A stretch of DNA of 64,000 nucleotides from Aquatica leii. Its lineage: Eukaryota > Arthropoda > Insecta > Coleoptera > Lampyridae. Below, piece after piece: positions 25,170 through 35,512 of the stretch; position 1 is the stretch's first letter, and each line of letters opens with the position of its first letter. The DNA is taken from the NCBI GenBank assembly GCA_035610365.1, contig CM069433.1, forward strand, positions 129,040,545 to 129,104,544, read 5' to 3'. Position numbers and translations under genes: made by a program. A model generated the notes under the pieces. The model searched no databases, was not told where the DNA came from, and saw only the letters and a program-made list of their open reading frames with translations.

Positions 25170-27680
25170 AGCCATTTTCACTTCGTCTAAGGATACCTCA
25201 ACTTATACATAACAATCGTGACATAATGAGCAGGCTTTCTGGATCCATTACGACCTCCCATTATGTCCATAAAAACGATTTCTTTTATAGCATTTTTTTA
25301 ACATATGTAGGTATAATTTTTACAGATTCATTATGATTGTAACACTAATTATTATAAATAAAAGATTTAAACATCAAATTATTGATGATTTATTGTGTTG
25401 TGAAATCTTGCTTTTATTGACCGGACTCCGATTCATAAAACTGGTTTCCAAATCTCCGGTAAAGCAAAACTAGAATAACGCCCTTCGCCGGATTTAAAAG
25501 TTGACCCAATTTAAGAAAAGTTGAAAACCGCGTAACAATGTTGCGTTTAGACATTTTTCTTATAGGGTCCGTGGTATCTTTGATAAAAGATAGATAAGCA
25601 ATAGATACTGATTAAGACAGAGATTCCGCTGTTACTCTTGATTTTACAAATTTGTAATAAATTGTTTAATACTTTTTCTATTGTAATTCTTTGTAAGTCA
25701 AGAATATCCAAATTTTTTTTTTTTGTATTAAAATCTCTCTCAAAAAATTTTGAAACATGCCTACTTAAAACAAAAAAATATAATAATACAAATTTAAATC
25801 AAATTACTATAAATTTTACTTAAATTATCGATGTCACTATGATTATTACAATTTTGTTGTTTTTTCTTTATATAAAACATTTCTTTTATTAATCTTTTTT
25901 TTTTAACATCGTAGAGATCTTAGACAGATATTCTTTAGAAACAGGACACAGTTTTGATTTTAGTAATGTTAAAATTTTAGATAGAGAATTAAATTAAAAG
26001 AAAAGATTAAGGCGGGCATTTACCTATCTAAAAATGTAGCATTTTAGACCTTTACCGTTTTACATTTTTTAAAGTTATTTTAAAACATTTTGAGTTGAAA
26101 TTTTCTCCAGACATGCAGAAAGCATGTGGCTAGAACGTGGAGCTTAGTTTTTTTTAATTTTTTAGTTTTTTTTAAAGCTACGTGCTGGTGAAGAACACAC
26201 AAAACAATGCTTAACTTTTATCAATCAGTGCAAAACAACTAAGATAAATATTTAAAAAAATCGAACTCCACGTTGTAGCTACACATTTTGTGAACAATAT
26301 AAAAAAAATTGTACTGCGATAACGTAACAATTAGATCCAAAATATTTAAAACCGTAAACGTCTACAAACACTATTTTTGTTAGTATTTTACAAACGCTAC
26401 GAGATTCTCCATCCCTACTCTAGGCGCGCATAACTAAGACACGATTCTTTCGGGAACCATCGGTTAATGAAGAGAATGGAGTAGCAAAACTAATGCAGAT
26501 TACAGACGTAATTAAACCTGAGCTCATGTAAACTTACTTATCTGTAATGTTTACAGAAACTGATAGCTTCGAATTTTCATCACGCTACTAATAAGATCTG
26601 GCCAGCATAGACGCATCTTTTAGTATATTTCAGATGAAAGATTTTAATTTCTCTATTATTAGAAGTAAAAAAAAAGAATTAAATTTATAGTGAAATTTCT
26701 CTGTGGTTAACTTTTAAACATGTTAACATGTAAACAAATTCTATCTAGAAATTCTAAAATACAGAATTAAAATTATATGCTTATTAATTGTGTGTCGATC
26801 AATGTTTACAAAATACCTAAAATAAATAAAAATTCTACTTTTCTTGCTAAAGTTAGAAGCTTAAAAAAAGAATCCGATTATGGTTTAATGTGCGTTTGAA
26901 CAAAAATATGTTTTAAAATTCTGTCATAAAACTATTATTTTTTATATATACACATATACTATACTTAATTTAGATTAATGTTAATTATTTTTTTTTATAT
27001 GTGTTTTTGTTGCAATAAGTTAACCATGTTTAACTATATAAATTTATAAATTTTGTAAATGTAGTTTTCTGGAAAAATCTAAATTGCTTGATTATTAGAA
27101 ATAAAAAAATGTGTTAAAATTTATTGATGAATTTCTTGTGATCTAACTAACTTTTTTAATTATAAATATATTTTTTAATTCTTTGCTTTTACATCAATTC
27201 TACTGTTAACATTAGACTTACGTTTTATCACTAATCGCAACTATTTGTATCAGATACAACTACTTCTAAATAACAAATTAAAACTAACGAAGAAAAAAAA
27301 ATCAACAACTACTTCTTTTTCGATCAGCAATACAAGTTTTTAATGTTCTTAAGATAGCGTCTATTTTTGGAAAATAAATTAATATTATACAAGAGTATTA
27401 CCAATTTAGTTACACTTTACGCATCTCTCGGTTGAATGTATATGCCGCTCGTTACATGTTAATATTATTCAGGATAAATCGTTTTGTTAAGTTTTACATA
27501 CTCTTTAGTTAGTAACACTCAAGAAGGTCGAGTTTTTATCTGACAACCAAAGATAAACTGCTAAGTAAGTTTTCCAGGCTTAACCTTTTTTGTTGGGACT
27601 ACTACTTTTTGCAAAGTATTTGCTAACGCAGTATTAAACTGAGTGGTAGTGTGTTTGGTGCAATTGTTCGTACAAAAGAG
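25170..27680. other. No gene recognised apart from the MITE at 26121-26288
   Basis: AT-rich sequence. A mixed-composition patch near 25390-25560 (with CCGGACTCC and CGCCGGAT) is unexplained. The open frame at 25638-25823 (+) is Phe/Lys/Asn-rich and looks like chance. Confidence 0.4.
26121..26288. mobile_element. MITE-like inverted repeat, about 168 bp
   Basis: The left arm (26121-26160: GTGGCTA, AACGTGGAGC, then T run) is repeated inverted at 26252-26288 (A run, ACTCCACGTT, TAGCTACAC). The arms match over about 35 bp with several differences. The element is noncoding. Confidence 0.6.
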
Positions 27681-27686
27681 AAATAT

Positions 27687-28890
27687 GGGAAAACGTAGAT
27701 TGAATTATTAAAATTATCTTCAAGACAGCATAGTAGGCGCACGATCTGCATACTAGTAAAACGTAAGACTATATTTAGAAAATAATTATTAATAATTTAC
27801 TAATAATAATGATAGGTCCCCGGTTTTTGAAGGCGTTAATATCGAGAATCTTTAAAACGGATATTTAGATAAATTCGATGATGGCAAGTAGGTATTCCAA
27901 TCATATATATTGTTTTATTCAAATTTTACATATAAATTTTTACAGTTCTAATAACGTTTTTGAGTCTAAGATGCTTAGCAGCCACATAAACAAAGACATT
28001 GACAAGGATACTAGTTTTCTTATTGAAAAAAACAGAAAAGACGATAATAGAGATATAAAAATAGAAGGTCGTAGAATATTTGAAATACATTTTCTAATTC
28101 ATTAATTAAAAAATTTTGAAGCTCACGAATCACCATATGGATGTAACGTCACAAACATGGCTTTTTTAAAAAAAATTAAGAATGGTATTTAGTTGATAAT
28201 TAGTTTTTAAATGTAATATGTGTGGTGTAACTGAAAAACTTTATTCTGATAATCACAAAAAAAGTTATAAAAATATTGCAATAAACGAAACTGTGGTAAG
28301 AGATTTGAAAAGATCATCATCAAATTTTGGTAAAGTTTGTAATTTGAGAGACCAAACGAATAGAAATATTTGTTTATTCAAAATTTTATGGATCGAAAGC
28401 CACAAAGTGGGGGGAATTGCACGAAACACAAGCTCTTAAATAAATTGCAGAAATATCAATACAATATAGAAAATGTGGGATTTTTGTTTATAAACCTTTT
28501 AAATATTTAGGTGCCTTTCCGGATGCTGTAATTTTGGACAATAATGGAATCATAGAAATTAAATGTCTTTTTAATTCAAGGCGTTTAAGTCCACAAGATG
28601 CCATTAAACAAAAATTATAAAATTGCAATATTTCAGCAGATGGTGATATTACTTTAAAGACTAATCACGATTATTATTACCAAGTCAAATGATATTTAGA
28701 AATAACAGATAAAAAGTATTGCATTTTTGTAATTTGGAGACCACACGAAATAATAAGGGGAAGAATAGTACGAAACAAAGACTTTTGGAATACCAAAATG
28801 CAACAAAAGTTGTTTCATTTTTGTATGAAAAAATTTCTTCCAGAGTTAGTATATTCTAGATTTAATAGAAATCTTCCAATCAGAGATTAA
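27687..28890 (+). pseudogene. Mutator-type transposase/YqaJ-exonuclease protein, internally deleted
   Basis: An ATG at about 27687 (MGKRR) may be the original start. From 28030 the reading IEGRRIFEIHFLIH, then a short shift and FEAHESPYGCNVTNMAF, then CNMCGVTEKLYSDN and YKNIAINETVV resembles the N-terminal Mutator-like domain of multicopy arthropod proteins. The central transposase part is missing. At about 28300 it passes directly into SSSNFGKVCNLRDQTNR, the start of a YqaJ-like exonuclease domain. That domain continues with YLGAFPDAVILDNNG, IEIKCLFNSRRLSPQDAIK (the E-I-K motif of this nuclease fold), HDYYYQVK, KYCIFVIWRPHE and FLPELVYSRFNRNLP, to a TAA at 28888-28890. Stops and shifts occur within. 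Confidence 0.62.
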
Positions 28891-29968
28891 TTGACCGGTA
28901 ACAGAGTAAATCAGATATTTACATGTATAAGCATTTATTCCTTCATTTTCAGTTATCTTGTTAACTAAATTTTAGCCTCGGCATAATACTTGTAAACAAC
29001 CTGTTTCAGTTAAAATTATCGAGAAATACTAACTATCTAAAGTACATACGAATTTAAAAGAAACTTGTAGATCATAAAATCCGACAAAAAAATTATGAAA
29101 AAAAGAAAATATATAAAAATAGTCATTTTAAATGGCCTGACAAGCGAACAGGGGTGAATTTGTGCTGGTATTCTTTGTTTAAGCGAAGCAACAATTATGT
29201 ATTTATGGGTATAAAATGATAATAATAAGAATACAGAAGAATAAAATCAGATAAACAGCGATGCACATAATAAACAAGCTGCAATTCTTCAACGCTTACT
29301 AAGACAGTTGCCGCTATTCATATATATTTTTTTAAATTCTATATCATTTAATTGGTTATATAAAACAAGGTTGTTGGTATATAACATCTGAGTTAACTAC
29401 TGTAAATATTAGTCAGTTGACTTGCAATGATTAGTACTTGACAGTATTGAGAAATTGATATTACACATAACTAAATTAGTTATTTTCAATACTCGATTGC
29501 AAAATGACGCTTTTGTATTTGAAAATTTTTTTGTGAAGACAAACGAGCAAGGAAAACATTCAAAAATGCAAAAGCATTTTGTGATCAAGTATCAATATTT
29601 TTTCGAAAACTGTGGCCCGAATTACCCAAAAAAATGCTGCAAAAGTTTTGTGCTTTTCAACCGCCTTAAAAAAAAGCAGTTTTCACGTTGTCAAAATATG
29701 TTTTTTTAAATGTATGTTCATTCTTTACCACGTTGATTGATGTTATTTTTTATTAGAAAGCGGGTATCTCGGGAGTGGTCCCATTTCAATTTGGTCAAGT
29801 TTTGATGATGAGATCCATGAGAAAATGATCAAACTCTTTAATGATGTACATTTGCAAGGTTACAGTGAGTGAAAGAAGATACCAATATTTACTGAACCAA
29901 CTGTACAGGAATCAATTTTTGTTTTTTTTTAAATTATTTTTGATGTCACCAAAAAGAGAAAAATAAAA

Positions 29969-30232
29969 TTTTTTTAACAAACAAGAACCGACTTCAAAAA
30001 CATGCATCAAATAAAATGCACTAAAAAGTAAAAAAATGATTTAATTTAGTTACAATTAAACGACGAAGTTTTTATTTACACTAAATTACTTTTTGAAGTT
30101 GGTGCAGTTTTAATAGATTTTGTGTTTCACATCAAATTCAAAAATTCATTTCGTGTAAATACAAATTTTGTCGTTTAATTGTAACTAAATTAAATTATAA
30201 TTTTGAAGTCGGTTTTTGTTTTGCTAAAAAAA
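29969..30232. mobile_element. MITE with ACCGACTTCAAAA terminal inverted repeats
   Basis: The left end (about 29969-30000) carries TTTAACAAACAAGAACCGACTTC. The right end (30201-30232) is its inverse with small differences (GAAGTCGGTTTTTGTTTTGC). Inside, TTTAGTTACAATTAAACGAC (30048-30064) is inverted again at about 30170-30192, so most of the element folds back. It has no coding capacity. Elements with this end sequence are common in insect genomes. Confidence 0.75.
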
Positions 30233-30396
30233 TTATATATATAATTAATGTGACGTTTAATGCCATCAAAAATAAAAACAAGTTTGTTTTGGCTAATTTC
30301 GTTATTTTGTGCCGTTTTCTTCAATAAAGAATTTCTGAATATAAATGTTTGTTACAGTATAGCTAGAGTCTAGACTGTAATAGCTATTTATGTACC

Positions 30397-30600
30397 AAGG
30401 GCGTAATCATCTAGTAACGCTAGTGGTGTATACAAGATTTTATTTTTTACTTTATATAAAATTCAAACTAAAAATGAAAAATTACTTAAGTTTCTATTAC
30501 AAGTATATCTAGTAGTTTAGAATAATAAATAGTTTGACGATTAAATTATTTACTTGTCAAATTGATTTTATAATATATATCACTTTTGCAAGACAGGTCG
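30397..30600 (-). repeat. Dispersed repeat, copy 2 (inverted relative to 24905)
   Basis: Read on the minus strand it follows copy 1 block for block, ending CACCACTAGCGTTACTAG then GATTACGCCCTTGG. Here the ACGCCC block joins directly to TTGG, lacking the roughly 80 bp present in copy 1. The two copies are about 5.3 kb apart in opposite orientation. Confidence 0.65.
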
Positions 30601-31119
30601 TTATGAGTAAATTACCTACAACGAAGTGAAATATAAAATATTTTTACATGTAGTAAACAAAACAATCATTGTACGTTTTAGTAGCTGTAGTAGATGTAAC
30701 TTTTTTTTCTGTTTTCGAAAAAGGTCAAATTCGTATCTGAAATCGTTTTTGAAATTTCATGTCATATCTACATATACATTTTTTTCGACGTCAACTACAG
30801 AAAGTAGTTTTTATAAAAACAGAAACTAAACATTCTTACTTTTGGAATATAATATTTGTATGCGAATAGTTGCACTAATTTTATTTATGTATAATAGGTA
30901 CCGTATTTATGTTTATACAAATACATATTCTCAGCGTTATCTGTTTAATTCCTTATTCGAGTGCTTATCAGACTGAGTTATCTTGAAATATAAACATGTC
31001 ATTAGTAACATGCTTGATATATGACACTATGATGAGTATTGAAAAAAATCCGAGACCCGAACTTGTTAGTGAAATATCCCCTTACCTCCTGCGTCCTGCT
31101 AGTGATGTTAGTTGCATAA

Positions 31120-31612
31120 CTTTCAATTCGCGATGATACATTGTATAAATGCTGCTCTTAATAAAAGAAATCTTTCTAAAAAATTATTAGTAGTTAATTT
31201 TTCAGTGTACAGAGATATTTTTTTAAGTTAACCTCAAAATCTTCAAAAAGAGTTAAGTTATCTAACCAAGGTGTTAGTCGCAAACAACTACAATAGAAAA
31301 AGTATTAAGCAATCTATTACAAAGTTTACGTCTGCAAAACCAAGAATAACAGCGGAGTCTATGTCTCAACCTGTGTCTATCGTTTATCTACCTTATGTCA
31401 AAGGTACTACGGATCGTATAGGAAAAATGTTGTCTAAACACAACATTGTTACTCGGTTTTCTATTCTTCTTAAATGGGGTCAAACCTGTATTATGGTGAA
31501 GGACGTTATTCCTTTTTAATTCGACGGTGCTTATAGCATTCTTTGCTCTTGTGGTCATGCGTATATAGGAGGAACGGGCAAAAGCATGGGAAATTAGTGC
31601 GAAATAATTAGG
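31120..31612 (+). pseudogene. Penelope-like element, C-terminal fragment with GIY-YIG endonuclease start
   Basis: The readings NLQKELSYLTKVLVANNY, VYLPYVKGTTDRIGKMLSKH and, after a frameshift, GAYSIPCSCGHAYIGGTGKS are the junction region of Penelope-like retroelements. It joins the end of the reverse transcriptase to the GIY-YIG endonuclease that nicks target DNA. The GIY-YIG signature is visible as AYSIPC...HAYIGGTGKS. Nearly all of the reverse transcriptase is missing and the endonuclease ends almost at once. It is a different copy, and on the opposite strand, from the one at 35.5-37.3 kb. Confidence 0.65.
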
Positions 31613-31632
31613 CAACTAGTGAAGTTTTTCTA

Positions 31633-32950
31633 GATCCAGATGGTCAAGAGATATGGTGGAATTATATCACCGAACTATTCAGAATGTGGGAAAGTGAAGG
31701 TATTTAGCCAATAAATTACGTAAGAAACATGTTCAATGGCAAAACGCAATCATGAAGGTATATTATGCAACTATACATAATTATGTTTTAATTGTTTCTG
31801 AATTCCAGGTAAATTTATCAGTTCAGGCATTGAGCAATAGCGTTGCTGATGTTTTAGATTTTCTTAACAATGATCTGCAATTAGAGCCGTTTCAAGAATG
31901 TGAATCCTACAGTTGAATTTATCAGAATTTTTGATAAACTGTTTGATTTTGTTTAACTCCTGGAATCCTTGGGGAAGAGGAAGGAAAACACCTCTCCGAC
32001 TCGAAAATGAATATGATTGGAAACCATTTATCAATGAAACGGTGTTGTATATTTTGCCATGTACAGACATTGGAGGTAAACCATTGTGGAGTACCACGAA
32101 AAAAGTTCCGTTTCTTGCTTTCACCGCATCGGCAACGTCGTTGTTAAGCATATATGAAGATGAGGTGATCGGTACGAAGAACTTGAAATACATTCTAACT
32201 TACAAATTTAGCCAAGACCACCTGGAGTTATTGTTTTACAGTATGCGTGTATTATTTAAATAACTTTGTATAAGAAAACTATTTAATACTAATTATTATT
32301 CAGATCCAGAAATGGAGGAAATAATATTTCGAATTGCTTACAGTTTATGAATTCCTACAAACCTCTGTTGATGCGCCACTTAGTAATACAGGCAATTGTC
32401 TAGCTCAAGATCGAACTAATATATTGACAGTGTCCAGTAGCAAACAGAAATTGTGTATTACTGATGTTCACTTTATGATAATAAAAGAAGAAAATGTCGA
32501 GATTGAGAAAATAAATAATAAAGTCAACATTTTTTTACCTCTGTAATTAAAGGAATTCTCTGAAGACGTTGTGTCATATATTAGCGGTTTTGTTATATGC
32601 ATGGTAAAAAGAAAAATTGTTTGCTCAACTTGCTTGCACTTCGCTTTTCATTAGATGTTGACCACTCAGAAAATTAATTTTGATAAAATCTCGAGGAGGG
32701 TTATTACTTCCATCTTTAAGTCTGCGTAAAGTTTGTATGATAGTGGAACAAAAATTCAAATTGTGATGAAAGTTGAGGGACAGATACCGTCAAAACAAAT
32801 ATTTATTAACTTGTTATTAATAGAAGGAAGAGGATTGATTATTAATGATAGTGTGTTCAGTAGTTTAACGGACCACACAAATTTACATAAAAAATATTGA
32901 TTTCTGAAATCATCAGATAATATGTCTTCAAAAATTGACAAAGTAAATAT
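31633..32950 (+). pseudogene. P-element-like (THAP-type) transposase remnant
   Basis: The reading starts with DGQEIWWNYITELFRMWES. It crosses a 51 nt GT-AG intron (31758-31808) into VNLSVQALSNSVADVLDFL, then in frame from 31913 shows NSWNPWGRGRKTPLRLENE, WKPFINETVLYI, PLWSTTKKVPFLAF and YILTYKFSQDHLELLF. This is the conserved C-terminal core of P-element/THAP9-type transposases. Further decayed pieces continue to about 32950 (CLAQDRTNILTVSS, EDVVSYISGFV, SRGGLLLPSLSLRKVC). The THAP DNA-binding N-terminus and the first half of the catalytic region are absent. The break lies within 25 bp of the preceding Penelope-like fragment. Confidence 0.75.
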
Positions 32951-32959
32951 TATTTAAAC

Positions 32960-35130
32960 ACCAATAACATTTTAAACATGTATTTCTTGAAATTACAATA
33001 ATTCTAACTATTTTTATATTAAAATATAACATGAATTATACAAAATATTAAATTAAATTTCTTAGTACACGGTAGGATTTCCTTTAAAATTCGTACGACA
33101 TTAAACTACGATAACGTTATGCATAGTATAACTCAATTATATTTTATAGGTAAACCTAACTTTAGAACTACATTGATAAATTTAATTAACTGAATATGTT
33201 AAAACACTATCGATGTAGTTACCCACAAGTAAACACTACTACTTCAATAGATTAGAATTAATAATCAAAAATATTTTAGACTTACTACTAATAATATTTC
33301 TATTTTTTGTCTTTTATTGTATGAAAAACTTAAATTTAAATAAAAGATCAATTTTTCATGTTCCATTAAACTAAACAAAATGTGTTAAAACGTGAAATAT
33401 CTTAACTTTTAAGTAAGGATACAATAAAGGTTAACAAACAAAAGTTATGAAAAATATGTAAATTGTAAATAACAGCAGAAACATTAATTAAAATGCAAGG
33501 ATTTTCTGTAAATATTCAATTTTCTTTAAAAAATAGCTGTTAACTTTTTCATACGATTTAAACTTTCAGTTGTAAAAAAATGTTTTTTTACATTTAAAAA
33601 AGGATGATTAAAGTCATATTCTTACAAACCTACATTTAGCAATAAAATAAATGGTTTTATTTAATTTTATTATAAGATTATTTACGAAAAGCTAATTATA
33701 TTTTGTTTTTTTTTTATTACATTAAGGTATATATTCGATTTTCTTTTGGTTGTTATTGTCATTTATTAAAATAGTTAACAAGAACCTTTTTACACAAAAA
33801 AGTTGTATTTAATAAATTCTATTACTTAATATTTTTTTCTACATTTGAATCTAATCTCATTTTATATATACAGTGCATGTCATAATTTTAAAGTTGATAT
33901 ATTTTATGTACACATCTTACTACTTGACACTGGATGATGACGATGTTGAGAGGCCCTCAGAACAGACGGGTCACACACAAGCGCTTTATTTTCAGTTTTG
34001 CTAAAACAACAATATTCAATAATATCAATGGCTAAAAATACTAAAAAAACACCTATGTGTCATGAATATTGTTGTGTATAAACATTAATGATTTATAGTA
34101 TTTAAACAAAAAAATGGTTTTCCAGTTATTTTAACAGCTTCTTCTAAATTGCACCCACTGTTTACATATTTGTTTAATTGCTGCATGTGTCTCTTACATG
34201 TTTTTGTTAAGTATGTTCATTTTTTTATATATCATGCAAAGCCATTTGTCCTAACTATAATAAGTATTTATAAAAATACTGTGGAGAAATTATTTAAAAA
34301 AATTACATACCACCTAATACTTCCTAAGCTTATTTTTCAATAGCACTTCTAATAATTTGTGATCTTTTATGTGAGGGCATCTTCTCTTTGAGTAATGGAG
34401 GTGGTTTAAATAATATGATATTAACAATCCAAGAAGCGTGTTTTGAATGACATCTTCCTTGGAGTTGGTCTCTTCCATTTGGCTATAACTTGAGTCCACA
34501 TTTCTTTTCTGATATACGGCACCTGGGTTAATTTTCGAATATTCTTGTTATCCGATATACCTTTGTTTTATGGCACTTGAACTAGACAATTAGCTATAAA
34601 ACAAAACTTTAGTAGTATTTTGTGCTGTGAATTAATTTCAAATTACCCAACCTATTATAAAGTATAATGTGGCCATCATAAATGGTTGGTTTTCCTACTA
34701 CATCTATAATTAAAGCACAGTTACTACCAATTATTGTTGTACTTAGACAAATATTAGGTTAAATTGACTTTATTTACTTAAGGGCATTGTCATTATTCGG
34801 AGAAAACTTGGTTATTAAAAAACCAGAATTTCTGTGAATCACGTGGTATTCCCACAGCCAATAAGAGTGTTCTCCAAATACTCAAATATATTTAACAGAA
34901 AAAGCGTCTTAAACTAAAACCAAAAGCAACTACGAATACAACAACCAATAAATGAAAAAGTGCAGAACTACTATGTGAGTATAGAACTGCGAATTTCGAG
35001 AAAGTGTTTGAAGCCAAACACGGCATAAAATCTGTAACTATGTGATCAACGTGCAAAAATTTGCTTATGTAACTGCAAAAACTATTACTAATAACTAGTA
35101 GACAGCTGCTTTGTCTATTTTAATACTCAT
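32960..35130. other. No firm gene; weak coding remnant at 34310-34760 (-)
   Basis: Mostly AT-rich. On the minus strand around 34380-34520 a broken reading (IRKEMWTQVIAKWKRPTPRK, MSFKTRFLD, HYSKRRCPHIKDHKLLEVLL) looks more protein-like than its surroundings, but I do not recognise a family. A mixed patch at 33920-33990 is also unexplained. Confidence 0.35.
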
Positions 35131-35229
35131 CAGCACTGATATACTCTGATACAGTATTCACAACATAAAACAAAAATAAAATAGCGAAGGCTTCCACGGC
35201 CGGAGTCTATACTAAGATAAGAACGTCTT

Positions 35230-35303
35230 CCGGGTTTGGACCGTGTCAATGTTGTAACCGAAGTTGCCAACGTTTCGCCCACTTTCGTAAGGGGCTTCAT
35301 CAG
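35230..35303 (-). ncRNA. Hammerhead-ribozyme-like core in the Penelope-like element
   Basis: On the element's coding strand CTGATGA (35303-35297) is followed by AGCCC, a loop, GGGC and GAAA (35276-35273). This is the invariant hammerhead layout, with stem II of four G-C pairs. One extra A sits between CTGATGA and stem II. Downstream, AAC-TTCG-GTT and GTTG/CAAC can pair, and a GTC triplet lies near 35240. Stems I and III are not convincing by eye, so activity is uncertain. Hammerhead motifs are known from the terminal regions of Penelope-like elements, which supports the reading. Confidence 0.5.
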
Positions 35304-35364
35304 GGCGTGAGAGAAATCGAAGAACTCAAGCAACCGAAATCTAACTAAACACTTCTCAAAAGTT

Positions 35365-35500
35365 AGGTAATCAACTTGTGAACCAAGCCAGATTCTAAAC
35401 TCAGAAAAGGTAAGAAAGAAAACAATAAACTTGAAAAAGCAGACGAAAACCACTACAGAGTAAGGTAATCAACTTGTGAACCAAGCCAGATTCTAAACTC
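35365..35500 (-). repeat. 38 bp perfect direct repeat in the Penelope 3' region
   Basis: The 38 bp from 35365 to 35402 (starting AGGTAATCAACTTG, ending TTCTAAACTC) is repeated without change at 35463-35500, 98 bp further on. It lies just beyond the stop of the element's coding region at 35513, within the presumed 3' terminal repeat. Confidence 0.85.
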
Positions 35501-35512
35501 CATAGAAGTGAC

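Noticed and set aside
34149..34343. 64-codon open frame (+)
   Set aside because: Phe/Lys/Tyr-rich reading typical of AT-rich noncoding DNA, without family motifs.
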